NCBI RefSeq assembly: GCF_964031115.1 | Contig: NZ_OZ035006.1 | Location: 1,116,001-1,180,000 of the forward strand | Length of the DNA: 64,000 nt | Reading direction: 5' to 3' | Source: Spiroplasma endosymbiont of Clivina fossor | Lineage (GTDB): Bacteria; Bacillota_I; Bacilli_A; Mycoplasmatales; Nriv7 | Part shown: one piece after another, positions 1 to 10,718 of the stretch | Layout: each line of letters starts with the position of its first letter | Position numbering within the stretch: position 1 is the stretch's first letter | The notes under the pieces: generated by a model | The model's database searches: none | What the model was told of the DNA's origin: nothing | Seen by the model: only the letters and a program-made list of their open reading frames with translations | Translations under genes and position numbers: made by a program

Positions 1-2
1 AA

Positions 3-2144
3 GCGGTAGCTTTACAAGGTGGTGAAGCGCAAGAATTAAGAAATGCTCTGCGAAATCTTTTAACGGCTAGTGTTCGTAATCCTGAAAATGGTGATGTTAA
101 AGAAGTAAATTTAGCTGATCAAGGTGTTAATACGGATTCTGATATTTATAACTATTTTCAAAATGGTGATGTTACTTTTAATGAGGTTCTTAGTTATAAT
201 AAGAATTCGCCAAATAGTGATTTAACAATTGATATTAATAATGAAGATGATACTTATGATAAGCAAAACTATTTAAATCCGTTTCGTCCTTTTTTAGTAG
301 AACTTGTTAATAGTGAATTTAAAGATGTTATGAATAACAAATATAAAAATAAGTATTTAATTACATCTTCATCATTACAGCTTAAACCTAATAATAGTGA
401 TAAAGTAAGTGATATTGCTTTTATTGAAATTAGTGGTGAAGAGGCAGCCGCTGGTTTAGCTAAGATTTTTAGTGCTGGCATTAAAGGAATTGCCTACCAA
501 GTTGAGTCATATTCAGTATCCGATACCGTAATTAGTAATGTTACAAAGGTGATGATGATTATTACTGTTAGTGTTATTTTGTTAATAACATTAGTTATTT
601 TGGCAGTATTTTATCGTGTTTTGGGTCTTATTTTGGGTCTTATTTTAGCAACAACAATGGTCGTTGCAATGGTTGTGTTTAATGTTTTATTAGGGATTTA
701 TGGCTGAGAAGTGTTTATTGCCATGCTGATAGGTATGATGGTTACTTTAAGTAGTAGTATTATTTTATTAGAACGAATGAAAACTGAGTTTAATGGGGGT
801 AAATCTTTAATTCAATCTTTTTTAGATGCTAATCGAAAATCAATATCAACAGTTTTTGATACGACTGTTTTGCCGTTGATAATTAGTTTCTTTATTTATT
901 GATTTGGAACCGGTATTATTAAATCGTTTGCGATTATGCTAATTATTAGTATTTTAGGAGCTTTTATTTTTGGTATTGTTTTAATCCGAGGAATTTATTA
1001 TTCGCTATTATCGTTAAACTGGATTAATAGCCGTCAAAATTTAGTAATGATTAATTCTATAATTATAAAACAAAAAATTCATCATGTTATTAAAAAGCTT
1101 GGTTTTAATCGGATAACGCAATTTTCTAAGAAATTTAGTTATCAAAAAAGTTTTAAATGATTAGTTTTACTTTCTACGATTATTATTTCGTGTGGTGTTA
1201 TTGTTGTTACAACTGCGGGACCGGGTACTAGTTTAGAATTTACGCGGGGAACAATTTTTCAAGTGCAAACTTCTGGACATAGTATTACTACGAGTGCTGA
1301 TGAGACGTTTCTAAAAGCGATTGCAGAAACTAAAAATGAAATTATTAGTAAATTTAAAACCGATTATTCAGCAGATAGTTATTCTCTAGCAGTATTTAAG
1401 CGTAGCGAAGATGGTGGATATAATATTTTTATTAAAACTTCCTTAATTGATAATAAATATGTTAACTCTTTACAAACTTGGTTATCAGAAAATAATTTCC
1501 AATCTGAAATTAGAATTAATGATGTTAGTTATGGTTCTTTATGAAATGAAACTAGTGGTAGCGTTGTCATTAATGGGGTTATTGTGTTAGCAGTTATTAT
1601 GGTGATTATTCTAATTTATTTAATTATTCGTTTTGATTGAAGTTTTATTCTACCATTAATATTGACAATTATTCATGATGTTTTATTAACTTGTTCTTTG
1701 ATAATTATTTGTCGTTTTGAAGTAACGATTGAAGTTGTTACAGCTATTTTAGCAGTAGTTATCTTTGCTATTTTTCATAAAATAATTATCTTTGACCGTG
1801 TTCGGGAAAATAAAATTGGTTTGGATAGTACGAAAATGAATAAGAGTAATTTATCGGATTTGGTAGATACGGGATTTACAATGACTTTAAAAAGTAGTTT
1901 AATTGTTTTATCGTTAGTCTTGTTATTGTCAATGGCGTTATTTGTTATTGGTCAAAATATTGGAGCAGCATTTGGTCTTTTATTAGGTAGTGTTATTGGT
2001 ATTTATTCTTCAACAATTTTATTGCGATGATTATGAGTATATTTTGCTAACATTAAAGGAAAACTTTTACGAAATAAAAAGCAAAAAATTTATAACTCAT
2101 TAACTGGACCTGATGAGCAAATTGTTATCGGTGTTAATGATTAA
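3..2144 (+). CDS. secDF: Protein translocase subunit SecDF, 5' end outside window
   Basis: SecDF is the membrane part of the Sec export machine that uses the ion gradient to pull proteins out after SecA has acted. The reading frame is open from the window edge to TAA at 2142-2144 only if five or more TGA codons are read as Trp. Two groups of hydrophobic segments are visible, one around 540-1020 and one around 1560-2040, separated by a soluble stretch around 1210-1540. This matches fused SecD and SecF halves. The SecF-half motif FDRVREN is at about 1793-1813, and ERMKTE in the first half occupies the equivalent place. apt follows 25 bases downstream, an order also known in other Firmicutes (secDF, apt, rel). 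Confidence 0.93.
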
Positions 2145-2169
2145 TAATGTTGGAAGGATGAGTTAGTTA

Positions 2170-2682
2170 ATGGATTTAAAAAAATTAATAATTGATGTTC
2201 CTAATTTTCCAAAACCAGGAATTCAATTTAAGGATATAACACCATTATTGGCTAATGGTGTAGCATTTAAGCAAGTTGTTAAACAATTAGAAGAAATTGT
2301 TAAATCATTTAAACCGGATGTTATTGTGGCACCCGAAGCCCGAGGATTTATTTTTGCAACTCCGGTTGCTAGTGCATTGGGATTGGGATTTGTTCCCATT
2401 CGTAAGTCAGATAAATTACCGCGAGCAGTTATTCATAAAAGTTATGAATTAGAATATAATAAAAGTACTTTAGCAATTCATAAGGATGCGATTGTTCCCG
2501 GAATGAAAGTTGTTATTGTTGATGATTTGTTAGCCAGTGGTGGTACGATTGATGCCATTATTAATTTAATTGAAGAATTACAGGGTGAGGTTATTGCCGC
2601 GGTATTTGTTATTGAGTTGACTAGTTTTAAAGCTCGCGAACAATTTCCTAATTTAAAAATTGAAAGTTTAATTCAGTATTAA
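2170..2682 (+). CDS. apt: Adenine phosphoribosyltransferase
   Basis: Purine salvage enzyme that makes AMP from adenine and PRPP in the cytoplasm. The 170-residue protein has the usual length of the family. The PRPP-binding loop VVIVDDLLASGGT lies near residues 116-128, and the N-terminal stretch FPKPGIQFKDITPLL is typical of Apt. The ATG is preceded by a GGAAGG ribosome binding site at about 2152. It sits between secDF and rel with short gaps, so the three are probably co-transcribed. Confidence 0.95.
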   Translation: MDLKKLIIDVPNFPKPGIQFKDITPLLANGVAFKQVVKQLEEIVKSFKPDVIVAPEARGFIFATPVASALGLGFVPIRKSDKLPRAVIHKSYELEYNKSTLAIHKDAIVPGMKVVIVDDLLASGGTIDAIINLIEELQGEVIAAVFVIELTSFKAREQFPNLKIESLIQY

Positions 2683-2701
2683 AATAAGTGAGTTTGATAT
2701 T

Positions 2702-4927
2702 ATGAAATCGATAACATTTAAACAAGTTTTAGATAAAGTTAAAACCTATATTAGTAATGAAAAAGATATTGAGGAAATAAAACGCGCATATGCCTATGCT
2801 TATAATAAACATGATCAGCAGTTAAGAAAAAGTGGTGAACCTTATATTAATCATCCTTTATGAACAACTTATTATTTGGCAACATGGCATATGAATTTAG
2901 CAACATTAATTTCTGGTTTATTACATGATGTGTTAGAAGACACACCAACAACTTTTGAAGACTTGAATAAAGAGTTTGGTATTGAGATATCAACTTTAGT
3001 TGAAGCGGTCACGAAAGTATCTTATTTTGCTAAAATGAATCGTAGTGAAATTAAATCTAATTATTTGAGAAAATTATATTTAAGTATGGCGCATGATATT
3101 CGTGTTATTGTTATTAAGTTAGCAGATCGTTTGCATAATATCCAAACAATTGAATATTTGGAACCAGAAAAACAAAAAGTTATTGCGAAAGAAACTTTAG
3201 AAGTTTATTCTTCAATTGCGCACCGGTTAGGGATGCGACAAGTAAAAAGTCTTTTAGAAGACTTGTCTTTCGCAATTTTAAATCCTGTTGAATATAAAAG
3301 AATTTCTCGCAATGTTGATTTGGAAAAAGAACATTTAGAATCATTAATGGCCGTAATGATTAACAATATTAAGTCATTATTAGATAGTAAAAATATTAAA
3401 GCAACAATTTCTGGTCGTAGTAAAAGTATTTATTCAATTTATCGTAAGATGTATTATTTTGGGCGTAAATTTGAAGATATTCATGATTTATTAGCGATAA
3501 GAATTATTACTAATACGATTGATGAATGTTATACGATTTTAGGTTATTTACATCAGCAATTTCCGCCTTTACCGGGAAGATTTAAGGACTATATTGCAAC
3601 ACCTAAATATAATTTATATCAGTCATTACATACAACAGTAATTCAAGATGCAACAATTTATGAGATTCAAATTCGAACTGTTGATATGGATGAAAAGGCA
3701 ACTTATGGAGCAGCATCGCATTGGAAATACAAAGAGGGCGAAATCTATAATACTAAAAAACGCCAAGCTGATATTGATGAGCGCTTAGATATTTTTAATC
3801 GGATTTTAGATTTAGAAAATATTAACAATGAAGAGTTAGAAAGTAATGAAAAACCAAATATGGAGTTAGCCGTTAAGAGTGATATTTTTACTTCTTTAAT
3901 TTATGTTTTAACTCCTAATGGTAAAGTTATTACTTTGCCTTTTGGGTCAACAATTTTAGATTTTGCATATAAAGTTCATACTGATATTGGTGAGAAAACT
4001 ACGGGTGGTAAGATTAATGGTAACTATGTTTCTGTTAGTACTGTTTTAAAATCTGGTGATGTTGTGGAAATTAAAACTAGTAAAAATATGCGACCATCCC
4101 GTGACTGACTAGTTATTGCTAAAACTAGTTATGCATTGCATAAAATTAAAAGATTTTTAAAAAAACAAGAACAAGAATTTGATGAAACTCATAAAGATAA
4201 TGAATCTAAAAATCTTAAAAAAATTAAAAATGTTAAAAAAGCAATTGATGATGTTTTAACGCAACGGAAATTAAAATGAAAGTTAGTTTCCCAAAAAGAA
4301 CTAATGCATCGCTTAAAGCAATTAAAATATCATACTTTAGAAGATTTTTATTTAGATGTTGCCAATAAGAAATATCAACTTGATGATGCGATTAATCTTT
4401 TATTAGCAAGTAATGAAACTAGTCCTAATACTTATTTAAATCATCTTCAAGAAAAAAAAGTTGAAAAAATTAACTTAAAAGATGACATTATTGTTAAAGG
4501 TGCTGATAATATTAAAGCAACTTTAGCTCATTGTTGTATGCCAGTGCCGTTAGAATCAATTACGGGATATGTTAGTAAACTTGGTGGGATTCGTGTGCAT
4601 CGCGTTAATTGCCATAATATTCTTCCAGAAGAACGCCAAGGACGACTTTTGGAAGTGTGATGGAATGAAAATGTCGTTAAGCGGCATCAATATTATAGTA
4701 ATATTAAAGTAATTTGTTATGACCGTGATGGTTTAATGGCTAATATTACCAATATTCTTGCTAATTTAAATGCTTCGATTCAACAAATTCATATTGAAAC
4801 AAGTTCAGATAATAAATACAGTATTAATCTTGTTATTAAAATTGCCAACAAAGTTCTTCTTCAACAATTGCTGTCATCATTACGACAAATACCCCACGTG
4901 TACGATGTGGTTGTAATGGAAAACTAG
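2702..4927 (+). CDS. rel: Bifunctional (p)ppGpp synthetase/hydrolase Rel
   Basis: Makes and breaks the stringent-response alarmone (p)ppGpp. The 741-residue frame needs TGA as Trp (for example at 2861, 4106 and 4658). Domains in order: the HD hydrolase domain with H51 and the HD pair at residues 75-76; the synthetase domain with the RFKDYIA..K.N.YQSLHTTV block and the EIQIRT motif; the TGS domain beginning IYVLTPNGKV; the Cys-containing region HCCMPVPLE; and a C-terminal ACT domain ending at the TAG. Key residues of both catalytic domains are present, so both activities look intact. The ATG is 19 bases after the apt stop with only a weak ribosome binding site, which suggests co-transcription. 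A terminator follows directly. Confidence 0.94.
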
Positions 4928-4937
4928 ATATACAGTA

Positions 4938-4984
4938 AAATAAGTCTCTAACAAAGGAATTTAGCTAGAGACTTATTTTTTTAT
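4938..4984 (+). terminator. Rho-independent terminator after rel
   Basis: Perfect 13-bp inverted repeat, AAATAAGTCTCTA (4938-4950) with its complement at 4966-4978, a 15-base loop and a T run. It closes the secDF-apt-rel unit. An ISA copy is inserted one base after the T run. Confidence 0.9.
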
Positions 4985-4985
4985 T

Positions 4986-6053
4986 AGACTTCTTGCAAAA
5001 TTAATATGATAATTATAATTTTTAAATTTAAAATAAATATAAAAGTGTTATTAAAATAATTTTTAGATTATTTTTACAAATATTTTGTCATTAAAACATA
5101 ATAAAAATTATTATTTACAATAAAAAAAGACTGAAATTTTAAATTATCAAATATATTTAAACTAATAGTTGTAAATTATAAATTGAAGCTATTAAATTAA
5201 ATCTTAAAGCAAATCTTTTTCTACGATTTCGATATTTTTCACTAATAATTTTAAATTTTTTAAGTATAGCAAAAACATTTTCAATAACAATTCTCATTTT
5301 TGAAATTCGCTCATTATTTTGCTTTTCTTCTTTATTTAAAGGGTTTTTCTTTGATTTTCTTTTAGGAATTAAAACATTATGATTAATTTTTTGTATGCCT
5401 TGATAACCTAAATCCACTAAAACAGTTGTTTCTGGTAAAAATTTAATTTTTGAATCTTTTAAAATTTTAAAGTCATGGTTTTTACCATAAGAAAAATCAG
5501 AACTAATAATTTTTTTACTATCTTTTTCAATTATAACTTGTGTTTTTATTGTGTGTTTTTTCTTTTTTCCTGAGTAGTGCTGTTTTTGTCTTTTTTTGGG
5601 CGTTGGATTTGGCTTTCAGTTACATCAATTATAACAGTCTTATCTTTGAAATAATCTTTTAATAGTGATTTTTGACCAGTAAGTTGTTGAAAATTAGGGT
5701 GTTTTATTAAAGTGTCTTCAATTCATTTGATATTTCTATAACAACTACTTTCACTAATATCATAACTTTTTGCAATATGAAAATAAGTTCTATATTCTCT
5801 TCAATATTCTAAAGTCATTAAAATACGATTTTCTAATGATAATTTATTGGTTCTTCCGCGACGAAATCTCTTTTTTAATTCTTCTATTTTTAAAATTTCT
5901 AGCATTTTATTAAAAGTAGTATGTTTAATACCAGTTAATCTTAAAAAATTTTTATCACTTATTTGATTATTTTTTTTAAATTTCATTTAAATTCCACCTT
6001 TTTATTAAAAACAACAATTCAATTATATTTTAAATTAATTTTGCAAGAAGTCT
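4986..6053 (-). mobile_element. ISA copy 1 (IS5 family, ISL2-like), complete
   Basis: 1068 bp bounded by 20-bp perfect inverted ends AGACTTCTTGCAAAATTAAT and flanked by the 3-bp duplication ATT (4983-4985 and 6054-6056). ANT duplications of 3 bp are typical of the ISL2 group of IS5. This is the reference description for the ISA copies in this window. All complete copies have the same length and differ by only a few bases. Confidence 0.93.
5157..5986 (-). CDS. ISA transposase OrfAB, made by -1 frameshift
   Basis: DDE transposase of the IS5 family. OrfA begins at 5986 after a GGTGG ribosome binding site and, with TGA as Trp, runs about 146 codons to TAA. A run of seven A (CCC AAA AAA AGA in the -1 frame) lets the ribosome slip back one base into OrfB. 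The joined protein is about 276 residues and then shows the family block HYSGKKKKHT. Catalytic candidates are the Asp in IIDVTE, the Asp in VDLGYQG and the Glu in RIVIENVFA. No copy joins the two frames without slippage, and the A7 run is identical in the copies that keep it, so I read this as programmed frameshifting and not decay. Confidence 0.85.
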
Positions 6054-6072
6054 ATTTTATTGTTTTAATTTG

Positions 6073-6165
6073 TTAGCAACTATGTTTCCTAGTACTATCT
6101 TTCTTACAGTCCTTGCAATTATGTCCCTCAGAACAAGAACATTTGCAGTCCGTACACTTGTTCAT
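6073..6165 (-). CDS. Cysteine-rich, metallothionein-like small protein
   Basis: A 30-residue protein with seven cysteines and two histidines: MNKCTDCKCSCSEGHNC, then KDCKK and a final HSC. The CxxCxCxC...CxxC spacing is what metal-thiolate proteins show, so binding of Cu, Zn or Cd in the cytoplasm is a reasonable guess. The start is supported by a very strong ribosome binding site, AAAGGAGG, seven bases before the ATG. It has no signal peptide. ISA copy 1 is inserted about 17 bases after its stop. I cannot assign it to a named family with certainty. Confidence 0.6.
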   Translation of the reverse strand: MNKCTDCKCSCSEGHNCKDCKKDSTRKHSC

Positions 6166-6362
6166 TTTATTGCCTCCTTTCTCCTGATGTAGAATAGATA
6201 GATGAAAAATAACTTATATCAATGATAAAATTATTGCTCGCTTTTTGTGGTTATATTTTTCAGTCTCAGATATTTATGCTTTAATTTTATTTTTTCAAAT
6301 TCAGGGGTGCTTCATATATCAGTTTTTTTTCATAAATAAATTTTTTCTAAATTAATTAAATT
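6166..6362. other. Leader of the Cys-rich gene and a possible gene tail
   Basis: The 60 bases next to 6165 hold the ribosome binding site and presumably the promoter of the Cys-rich gene (minus strand). Further right, the minus strand has a short open frame of about 40 codons ending at about 6237 (ending ITTKSEQ). It has no start and could be the tail of a gene lost by rearrangement. I do not recognise it. Confidence 0.25.
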
Positions 6363-6365
6363 AAA

Positions 6366-6442
6366 AAAAAATTATATTTTTTAGTAGCAAAACAAACAAA
6401 TTCTACTTTATGTGTAACTAAAACAACAATTAATCCTGAAGC
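6366..6442 (+). mobile_element. Internal fragment of ISB transposase gene
   Basis: About 77 bases match the ISB transposase codons around LYFLVAKQTNSTLCVTK, for example the same stretch at about 22620-22695. Both ends are broken. It joins directly to a GGTCGCG repeat. Confidence 0.75.
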
Positions 6443-6561
6443 GGTCGCGTTTAGTTTTATTAGGTATTTTTTAAAAAAGAAAAAATAATCATTTACTATA
6501 AATTATTTCAATATTCAAATTAAGTATATATTTCTTATGTATGATTGTTGTTGTAAAAAAT
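6443..6561. repeat. Dispersed GGTCGCG end repeat (ISLre2-type end, variant)
   Basis: Begins GGTCGCGTTTAGTTTTATTA. The same 120 bases occur in opposite orientation at about 29670-29797. Related ends close the ISLre2-family element at 40808, so this is probably the end of a relative whose body is gone. No gene seen. Confidence 0.55.
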
Positions 6562-6683
6562 TTTTAATTTTGTCGAAAACTCTTGATAAAATAAAAAAAA
6601 TCATCAACTTGATAATTTTAAAAGACTTTTATGTAAAATTACTATTTTTTTTATTTTATCAAGAGTTTTCGACAAAATTAAAA
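6562..6683. mobile_element. ISB fold-back remnant (two 3' ends)
   Basis: 122 bp bounded by both ISB terminal repeats (TTTTAATTTTGTCGAAAACT). Each side matches the 3' end of ISB and neither matches the 5' end. The flanking 8-mers differ, so it is a recombination product and not a simple insertion. Confidence 0.7.
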
Positions 6684-6859
6684 AAAATAATCCTTTAAAT
6701 CCAGATAAAAAGGAATATAATAGCTTTTTAAGTAAAGTTAGAATTGTCATTGAACATGTTTTTGCTAGATTAAAAAGATTTAAAATACTAGTTTATCGTT
6801 ATCGCAATAAGATTAGAAGATTTGGATTACGATTTAACTTAATTTCAGGAATATATAAT

Positions 6860-8187
6860 GGGACTGTACAATTAACTGTGTCTTTAAGTAATTAACTTAA
6901 ATTCACTCTGTCCTCAAATTTTATCATTAAATGTGAAATTGCACTACCCCAATTTTGAATTGGCATCGTTCATTTCTTAACCATATTTTGAAATGCTAAA
7001 TAAAATATTTTAAAAACTGATGCGTCATTAGGAAAAATCTTTTTATTCTTAATGACTTTTCTTAGTTGACTATTAACAGATTCAATCGCATTAGTTGTGT
7101 AAATAATCCTTCTAAATTCTTGAGGATATTCAAGAAAAATTATTAAATTATTTCAGTTATTTTTTCATGATTTAGTAATTTGTGGATACTTTTTATTTCA
7201 TTTTTCAGAAAAATGATCTAAAGCAACTAGCGCTATTTCTTCATTAATTGCTGTATAAATTGATTTTAAATCATTAGCTACAAGTTTGCGTTCTTTGTAA
7301 GGGACAAATTTTAAACTATTACGAATTTGATGAACAATGCATAATTGGTGCTGTGTTTTTGGGAACACAGCTTCTATTGCATCAGACATTCCAGTTAAAT
7401 TATCGCTACAAGCAACAAGAATATCTTGTAAGCCACGATTTTTCATTTCCGTAAGGATTATTAAGTCAAAATTTGGCGCCCTCATTCTCGCTAATTCACA
7501 TTCCTAAAATATCTTTTAAACCATCTAAATTAATTCCTAAGGCAAGATAAACTGCTTTATTTATTATTCGTTTATCTTGCTTTACTTTAACAACAATACA
7601 ATCAAAATAAACAATCGGATAAATCTTCTCTAAAGGTTTAGTTTGTCACATTTTAACTTCTTCAATAACATCATCAGTTATTTGACTAATTAAACTTTCT
7701 GAAATTTCTGCTCCGTGATAGAATTCTTGCAATTGTGCTTTGATATCAGAAATTGTCATTCCTCTTGCATATAAAGAAATTACTTTTTGATCAAAGTTAT
7801 CAAATCTTCTTTGTCTTTTCGGAATAATTACTGGTTCAAAAGTACTATTTCGATCTCTTGGTACATCAATTGCGATTGAACCATTTTTAGTAATAATGGT
7901 TTTTTGTGTGTTGCCATTTCTTTTATTATGATTCTCATCAGTTTCAAGATAATCTTTAATTTCCGTATTTAACATTCGTTCAGTTAATTTTTTGGTAAAT
8001 TCCTGAAAAATAGTATTGCCTTTAAATAAATCTTGTGGATTATCAATATTTTCTAAAAAATAATCAACAACTTTATCAATTGCGTCAGGTTCTTTTTTTA
8101 TTTTTTTTTTTTTTGTCATTTTCTGTTCTCCTTCTTTTAAGTATAATTCAGAATGAATTATCAAGACACAGAATTTTGGACAGGCCC
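6860..8187 (-). mobile_element. ISD copy 1 (IS256 family)
   Basis: 1328 bp with imperfect inverted ends (GGGACTGTACAA at the 3' side of the gene, GGGCCTGTCCAA at the 5' side). The 8-bp target duplication is TATATAAT at 6852-6859 and 8188-8195. This is the best defined full-length copy and the reference for ISD. Confidence 0.92.
6892..8119 (-). pseudogene. ISD transposase (IS256/mutator type), frameshifted
   Basis: About 408 residues in the unbroken family form. The DDE Asp lies in YFDCIV and in VACSDNLTGM, followed by the QLCIVHQIRNSLK block, and the catalytic Glu lies in TTNAIESVN. All are classic for IS256. In this copy the A run right after ATG has 14 A and is in frame, but an extra base near 7452 (TAAGGATT where the other copies have TAAGATT) shifts the frame and cuts the protein. 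A GGAGA ribosome binding site precedes the ATG at 8119. Confidence 0.88.
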
Positions 8188-8261
8188 TATATAATTTTGA
8201 ATTAAGCTAGTTATAGTTATGTACCAAGTCTTTTGAAATTTAATTAATAAACTATTTTTAA

Positions 8262-8302
8262 AAAATAAATAAGGGAATGACAAATTTGTTAATTGTCATT
8301 CC
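8262..8302 (-). terminator. Terminator after potCD
   Basis: Stem GGAATGACAA (8274-8283) with its complement at 8293-8302, 9-base loop, followed on the minus strand by a T-rich tail. It lies 7 bases after the potCD stop. Confidence 0.8.
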
Positions 8303-8309
8303 TGATAAT

Positions 8310-10718
8310 CTAATAACCGCCTAAACCAGCACTTATTACCCGCGTATAGGAATCAGTAATTTCCTTAATAAATTTATTTTGAAAACCAGCATCAGCAGTT
8401 TGAATATCAGTAACTCATTGACCATTAATAAAATTAACAACTGGTAAATAAATACTAGCAACAGATTTATACTCATCATTAACAATATCTTGTGTATCTT
8501 TAAACAAAGGCGTATTATAACCAAATTCTAATGATAACTCTGTTTGTACTTTATCTTGTAAAACAAATTGTAAAAACTTATATGCTAAATCCTTATTAGA
8601 ACTATGTTTAGTAATCATCGCCACATCAGCTCAAACATTTGTTCCTTGCGGTGTTAAAACATCTATATTAGATATTCCTGTTGTCGAATCAATCTTTGGA
8701 ATTGCTTTTCGTGGTCGCACACTTTTAAAATTACGATCACGAATATTTTGATTTTTATCATAAAACGAAGCAACAGCATCACCATTATACATTACGGCAA
8801 TATCAAATAAACGACTAGACTCCGGATCATATGGGGCTGAAAGACTATTAACAATTTCATCACTTTGTAAAGTAACATTATTCTTATAATCAACAATTAA
8901 TTCCTTTAATAATTTTGTTGCAAATTCAACATCTTCTTTTCTTTCGGGATTAACTGTTTGATTAATTCTTTGAAATGCTAAACCATATAAACTACGAAAA
9001 TCACTTAATGCAAAAACATTTTTACCTTCTCGGGCAGCTTGTCATATTAATTCTCATGATACTGTTGTCGGATTTAAATATTCTTCTTTTTTTTCATCAT
9101 TAGTAGTTAAAATTTCAACACCTTTTTCAATTAACCAATTTTTAGTTTCTGGTTTTTCAAAGTTCAATAATATTGTTAAATCACCTCAAAAATAAGGAAC
9201 AGCATAATCACTTAATAATCCCTTTTCTGTTTTATAACCATCAGCAGAAATTACTTTTTTAATACCATAATCAAGATAAGTTCATAAACTATCTACTGGC
9301 TTTGTACCATCTAAATCTGAACAACTATTCCCACTAGAAACCTGATCATTACCAATTGGCATTAAGCGACTTCAATCCAATTTTTCAACCTTATTTTCAG
9401 CAATAAGTCTTGAAGCCATATAATCAGAAGGAACAATAACATCATAATCAGTAGTAAACATTTTATTATATAAAACTTCATTCTTATCATAAGTTTCTAC
9501 CTTCATCTTAATGTTATGTGCCATTTCAAATCTTTCCACAACCGAACTATTAATATATTCTCCTCAAATTCCTAATTTAAAATCATAAAGATTATTTTGC
9601 ACATAAACAAATGTTAAAGCTCCTAATGAAGTAAAACTTAATGCCACAATAATAATTGCTCGTCAAGGTCAACGAACTAATCAATAATATTTCTCTCGCC
9701 TTTTCTCACTAATTCGTTCTTGTCGTTTATCGCGACGAATAATTTGTGCCTTTTTTGATTTAATTCATAACTTTTCTTTATCAACTTTAATTTCTAAATG
9801 AAAAATTTTTCGTTTTAATTTTAAAATATTAAGATTTTTTACAAGATTAAGATTATTTAACTGCAAATATAACTGCAATAGTTTTCTTTCACTATTAACA
9901 ATAATTTTAGCCCGATATTTTTCTGTTAAAATTTTATGATTTCGTGACTTAATCTGTGTACTAACAATGGTATAACAATTTCAACTTAAAACTAAAATCG
10001 CCACAATTGAAATTAATATTGTGGCAAAAGCATTAACAACCGGTGTTAATCGTTTTAAAGTATAAATATATGTGGCAACATTAGTTACATTGCCACCTGT
10101 AAAATAAGAAATAATAAAATCATCAAACGACATCGCAAAAGAAATAACACTAGCAGCCACAATAGCGGGTCAAATTAAAGGTAAAATAACTTTTCTTAAA
10201 GTATATCGTGGACTAGCACCTAAATCTAACGATGCTTCAATAATTGATGGATGAACTCTTCTTAATCGTGGTAAAACCGTAATAATTACATAAGGAATAT
10301 TAAAAGAAATATGTCCTAAAATTAAACTAAAAAGACCAAACTTAAAACCTAAAGCAATAAACAACATCATTAACGATACCGCAGTAACAACATCAGCATT
10401 AATTAAAGGAATATTAGAAATATTTAATGTTAACGATTGCGTTACTTTTTTAGCTTTACTAACGCCAATGGCAGCTAAAGTTCCAATAATAACTGAAACA
10501 ATTGTTGCAATAACCGCTACTAACAAACTAGAAATAATTGATTCAAGAAACAACCGATCTTGAAAAAACTTTTCATATCAAGTTAATGAAAAATTACCAT
10601 TAAAATGTGTTAAGCTTCGCTCATCATTAAAAGAATAAAAAATTAAAATACTAATAGGCACATAAATAAATAATAATACTAAAAGTAAATAAGAACTTTT
10701 AAAGATTTTTTTAATCAT
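8310..10718 (-). CDS. potCD: Fused spermidine/putrescine ABC permease and binding protein (PotC-PotD)
   Basis: One 802-residue frame (TGA as Trp) joins two parts of a polyamine importer. Residues 1 to about 270 are the PotC permease with several membrane segments and the inner-membrane loop EASLDLGASPRYTLRKVILP that contacts the ATPase. A basic linker of about 75 residues (rich in KRKIFHLEIK and RRDKRQERISEKRR) leads to another membrane segment near RWPWRAIIIVALSF. The rest is a PotD-type binding domain (VRPRKAIPKID, LSLEFGYNTPL). In a cell without periplasm the fusion tethers the binding domain outside. The ATG overlaps the potB stop by eight bases, so translation is probably coupled. Confidence 0.92.

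Larger units (their letters stand above)
6684..8231 (+). mobile_element. ISC copy 3, 3' part only, split by ISD
   Basis: ISC is a 906-bp IS5-family element related to ISA, with ends near AGACTTGGTACATAAC. Here only the last third remains (6684-6859 and 8188-8231), coding for the transposase C-terminus (RIVIEHVFARLKRFK). ISD copy 1 is inserted in it with the 8-bp duplication TATATAAT on both sides. Confidence 0.85.

Noticed and set aside
3-4927. secDF and rel as strings of pseudogene fragments
   Set aside because: All breaks are TGA in one frame; under code 4 both genes are intact.
5157-5986. ISA OrfA and OrfB as a decayed, frameshifted gene
   Set aside because: The break is the same A7 slip site in the copies that keep it, and the -1 frame restores family motifs, so programmed frameshifting explains it better.
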